NCBI GenBank assembly: GCA_012295275.1
Contig: CM022672.1
Coordinates: 35,133,076-35,197,075, forward strand
Origin: Chrysomallon squamiferum
Lineage: Eukaryota > Mollusca > Gastropoda > Neomphalida > Peltospiridae
Direction of reading: 5' to 3'
Length of the DNA stretch: 64,000 nt
Part shown: piece after piece, positions 61,525 to 64,000 of the stretch
Position numbering within the stretch: position 1 is the first letter of the stretch
How the letters are laid out: each line of letters opens with the position of its first letter
The notes under the pieces: generated by a model
What the model saw: only the letters and a program-made list of their open reading frames with translations
What the model was told of the DNA's origin: nothing
The model's database searches: none
Position numbers and translations under genes: made by a program

Positions 61525-61676
61525 CTGAAAAATAAATTAATAAATAGTAAAAAAAGCCACAATGAAAACAAATATTTGTAGTTCTTCAGTACGATAGCGA
61601 TGCATCAAAATATTTTGTTGTGCTAACCAATAACAAATTAAGAAAATCCTGATCAAGAAAAATCTATTATGTACAC

Positions 61677-62456
61677 TCCTTGAGTACAATCAGTTCCTCT
61701 CCAACCAGCTTGACATCCTCCAGTACAAAAAAGTCTAAGAAAAACAGCACAGTGTCGTTTGTTATGACTTGTCAAGAAATACACACCAGTCTGAAAAATA
61801 TTTACACTCTCTTTAAAACAGTGACTTGTCAGTTACAATCAGTTCCACATACAAAAATATTTGAAAACAGTCCTTGTCACAGTTACCATACACCCAGTCT
61901 GACAGACTGAAAAATATTTACACTCAAACAGTGACTTGTCACAGTTAGAAAACAGTCACAGACTGTCGTTTGTTACTTTAAACTTGACTTGTCACAGTTA
62001 GAACCATACACACCAGTCTGACATACTGAAAAATATTTACAAAAATATTTACTCTCTTTAAAACAGTGACTTGTCACAGTTAGAACCATACACACCAGTC
62101 TGACATACTGAAAAATATTTACACTCTCTTTAAAACAGTGACTTGTCACAGATAGAACCATACACACCAGTCTGACATACTGAAAAATATTTACACTCTC
62201 TTTAAAACAGTGACTTGTCACAGTTAGAACCATACACACCAGTCTGACATACTGAAAAATATTTACCATACACACCAGTCTCTTTAAAAAACAGTGACTT
62301 GTCACAGATAGAACCATACACACCAGTCTGACATACTGAAAAATATTTACACTCTCTTTAAAACAGTGACTTGTCACAGTTAGAACCATACACACCAGTC
62401 TGACATACTGAAAAATATTTACACTCTCTTTAAAACAGTGACTTGTCACAGATAGA
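61677..62456 (-). repeat. 72-bp minisatellite derived from an EGF exon and its acceptor
   Basis: Starts in a corrupted copy of the EGF exon corresponding to 41147-41290, then repeats a unit of 72 bp. Each unit contains the intron acceptor tract, CAG, and the first 14 or so codons of the module (VCQTGVYGSNCDKS), then a stop. About six or seven full or partial units are visible before the N gap. The first 300 bp look scrambled, with many small deletions. The unit length is divisible by three, which explains long spurious open frames here. Confidence 0.8.
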
Positions 62457-62656
62457 NNNNNNNNNNNNNNNNNNNNNNNNNNNNNNNNNNNNNNNNNNNN
62501 NNNNNNNNNNNNNNNNNNNNNNNNNNNNNNNNNNNNNNNNNNNNNNNNNNNNNNNNNNNNNNNNNNNNNNNNNNNNNNNNNNNNNNNNNNNNNNNNNNNN
62601 NNNNNNNNNNNNNNNNNNNNNNNNNNNNNNNNNNNNNNNNNNNNNNNNNNNNNNNN
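62457..62656. other. Assembly gap (200 N)
   Basis: Exactly 200 unknown bases, probably an arbitrary placeholder. Left of it is the 72-bp array; right of it is sequence homologous to intron 1. The FTP exons and the first EGF exon expected between them are absent, so the gap probably hides several kilobases. Confidence 0.9.
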
Positions 62657-64000
62657 CTAAACAAGATGAAAAATGAAGTGTGTTGTTTGATACAATTGAC
62701 GTCTCATTCGGAATAATGAGAAATGAAGCAAACGATAGTCCTGATTCTAAAATAAAATAACAAACTATAAGAAAATATCCAAACAGCAGCCAATACGCTT
62801 TACAATAATAATGAACAAGGAAATATAAATACAAAAACTTATTCCACCTTGTCAACTTAACGTTTTGTTTAACATCTGTAACAAAGATTAAAAGACGTTA
62901 GGGCGATTTGTGTTTTAGTAAAAGTGTTTTTGTACACGTATGTTTATTTGTTTTGTTTTTAACAGAGAGAAACATGGAGAGCAGAGATAAAGAGAGAATG
63001 TATAAGAGCGAAAAAAAAAAAAAAGAGGAAAAGACAGAGAGAGAAGTGGACACAGAGAAAGAGAGAAAGAAGAAGAGAGAGAAAAACAAAAACAATAACA
63101 AAGAAACAAAGCAAAAATATGTTAAAGACAATAATTGCTGGTGGACAAGTGATATTTTGCTTCACCATTAGAATTATACGTTATTACCTTTACATAGAGT
63201 TTTCTTAAGTAACTATATTTTTTTATTTCTTTCTCTGTGTCTCTCTGTGTGTATGTCTCCTATCTTCCTATTATATAAACAAAAAAAAATTCAAAACAAG
63301 AAACAACAACAGAACACCTCAAAAAGATAAACCCAACAATGAACTCACACAAACCCTTTTTTCTCGTTCATATTCATTTCTGAAACTTTTTTTTCCTGAT
63401 TCGTGAACAGAAAGAGAAAACATATCGAAGCAGCAGCCATCAAGGAAGTAGAACTAATTTGCTGTACTTACTATAGAAAATATGCGCTCTCGTATAAAAT
63501 GTTGTTTTGTAATTAAACTCCAAACACAATAACTGTGACCTAACTTGAGTGAAATGACAGAAATCTTCTGCTACAGGAAAACTACAATTATCATTAAGTG
63601 AAGTATGTGAAGTAGTATGTTTGTATGCGCTGTAATCAACATCTAAACAGTTTATAGTTGACAAATAAATATTCAAAACTGATGTTTATTCTGAGAAAAA
63701 CTGAATACAAATATTTATTGTTAACGTTTGTTTATGTTATCAATGTACTGTCCAAGTAAGTTAAATAAAGAAGAGTCATTAATATACTACTTAAAATGTT
63801 TCTCTGTTTTGCTCTTTTTTTTTCTTTGTTTTTTGTTTATTAATTTATGTGTGATGCTTAATATATGCAGTGAAATTAATATATGTATTTCAACTGTTTT
63901 AATACATGTTGTTTGTTTATGATAAGAAACAACATATTTACATTAATGACGACATAATTATATTTGAAAAAAAAATGAATCAACGATTATTATTAACTAT
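62657..64000 (-). other. Gene 3 intron 1 (5' part), non-coding
   Basis: Homologous to the intron between the signal peptide and FTP exons of gene 1 (about 31350-32650) and gene 2 (about 45150-46050); stretches such as those at 63541-63760 align with 32135-32350. No exon is seen. The gene 3 signal-peptide exon should lie beyond 64000. Confidence 0.65.

Noticed and set aside
61973-62449. 158-codon minus-strand frame with a 24-residue periodic peptide
   Set aside because: It is the wrong frame of the 72-bp exon-derived repeat. The module frame itself meets a stop in every unit.

Overview
This is eukaryotic (metazoan) genomic DNA: AT-rich, intron-rich, with GT-AG splicing, many long microsatellites and remnants of transposons. 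The families present are a receptor protein tyrosine phosphatase, MEGF/Draper-type EGF modules and an F5/8C-like fucolectin (FTP) domain. Together with the genome texture they suggest a lophotrochozoan, most plausibly a mollusc; the species is not identifiable from the sequence alone.

The window holds a head-to-tail cluster of three paralogous transmembrane receptor genes, all on the minus strand. Gene 1 (35019 down to 9849) is complete. Its 38 well-supported exons sum to an exact open reading frame of 5112 nt (1703 aa): signal peptide, FTP domain (two exons), a long array of EGF modules (one phase-1/phase-1 exon each), one membrane helix, juxtamembrane region, catalytic PTP domain D1 and pseudophosphatase domain D2. 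Gene 2 (47121 down to 35443; 15 exons, 2424 nt, 807 aa) has the same signal peptide, FTP domain and a shorter EGF array, but a different membrane helix and a short tyrosine-bearing tail with no phosphatase. Gene 3 (from beyond the window or gap down to 50491) is a second phosphatase-type copy. It keeps three intact EGF exons, has a one-base deletion in the D1 Q-loop, and its FTP and first EGF exons are lost in or around a 200-base N gap.

Layout: 1-9848 is intergenic, with a decayed Ty3/gypsy-like reverse transcriptase, a Tigger/pogo-like transposase fragment, a hairpin and microsatellites. 9849-35019 is gene 1. 35443-47121 is gene 2, bracketed by an inverted repeat of about 400 bp (35085-35490 and 47565-47970). 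47970-50490 is intergenic, with a tRNA-like/SINE remnant, TG repeats and a 4-copy tandem repeat. 50491-61524 is gene 3. 61677-62456 is an exon-derived 72-bp minisatellite running into the gap (62457-62656). 62657-64000 is homologous to intron 1 of genes 1 and 2.

Interpretation (inference): near-identical ectodomains joined to either a phosphatase or a short tyrosine tail look like a paired-receptor locus. EGF modules are being duplicated, deleted and decayed as interchangeable symmetrical exons.
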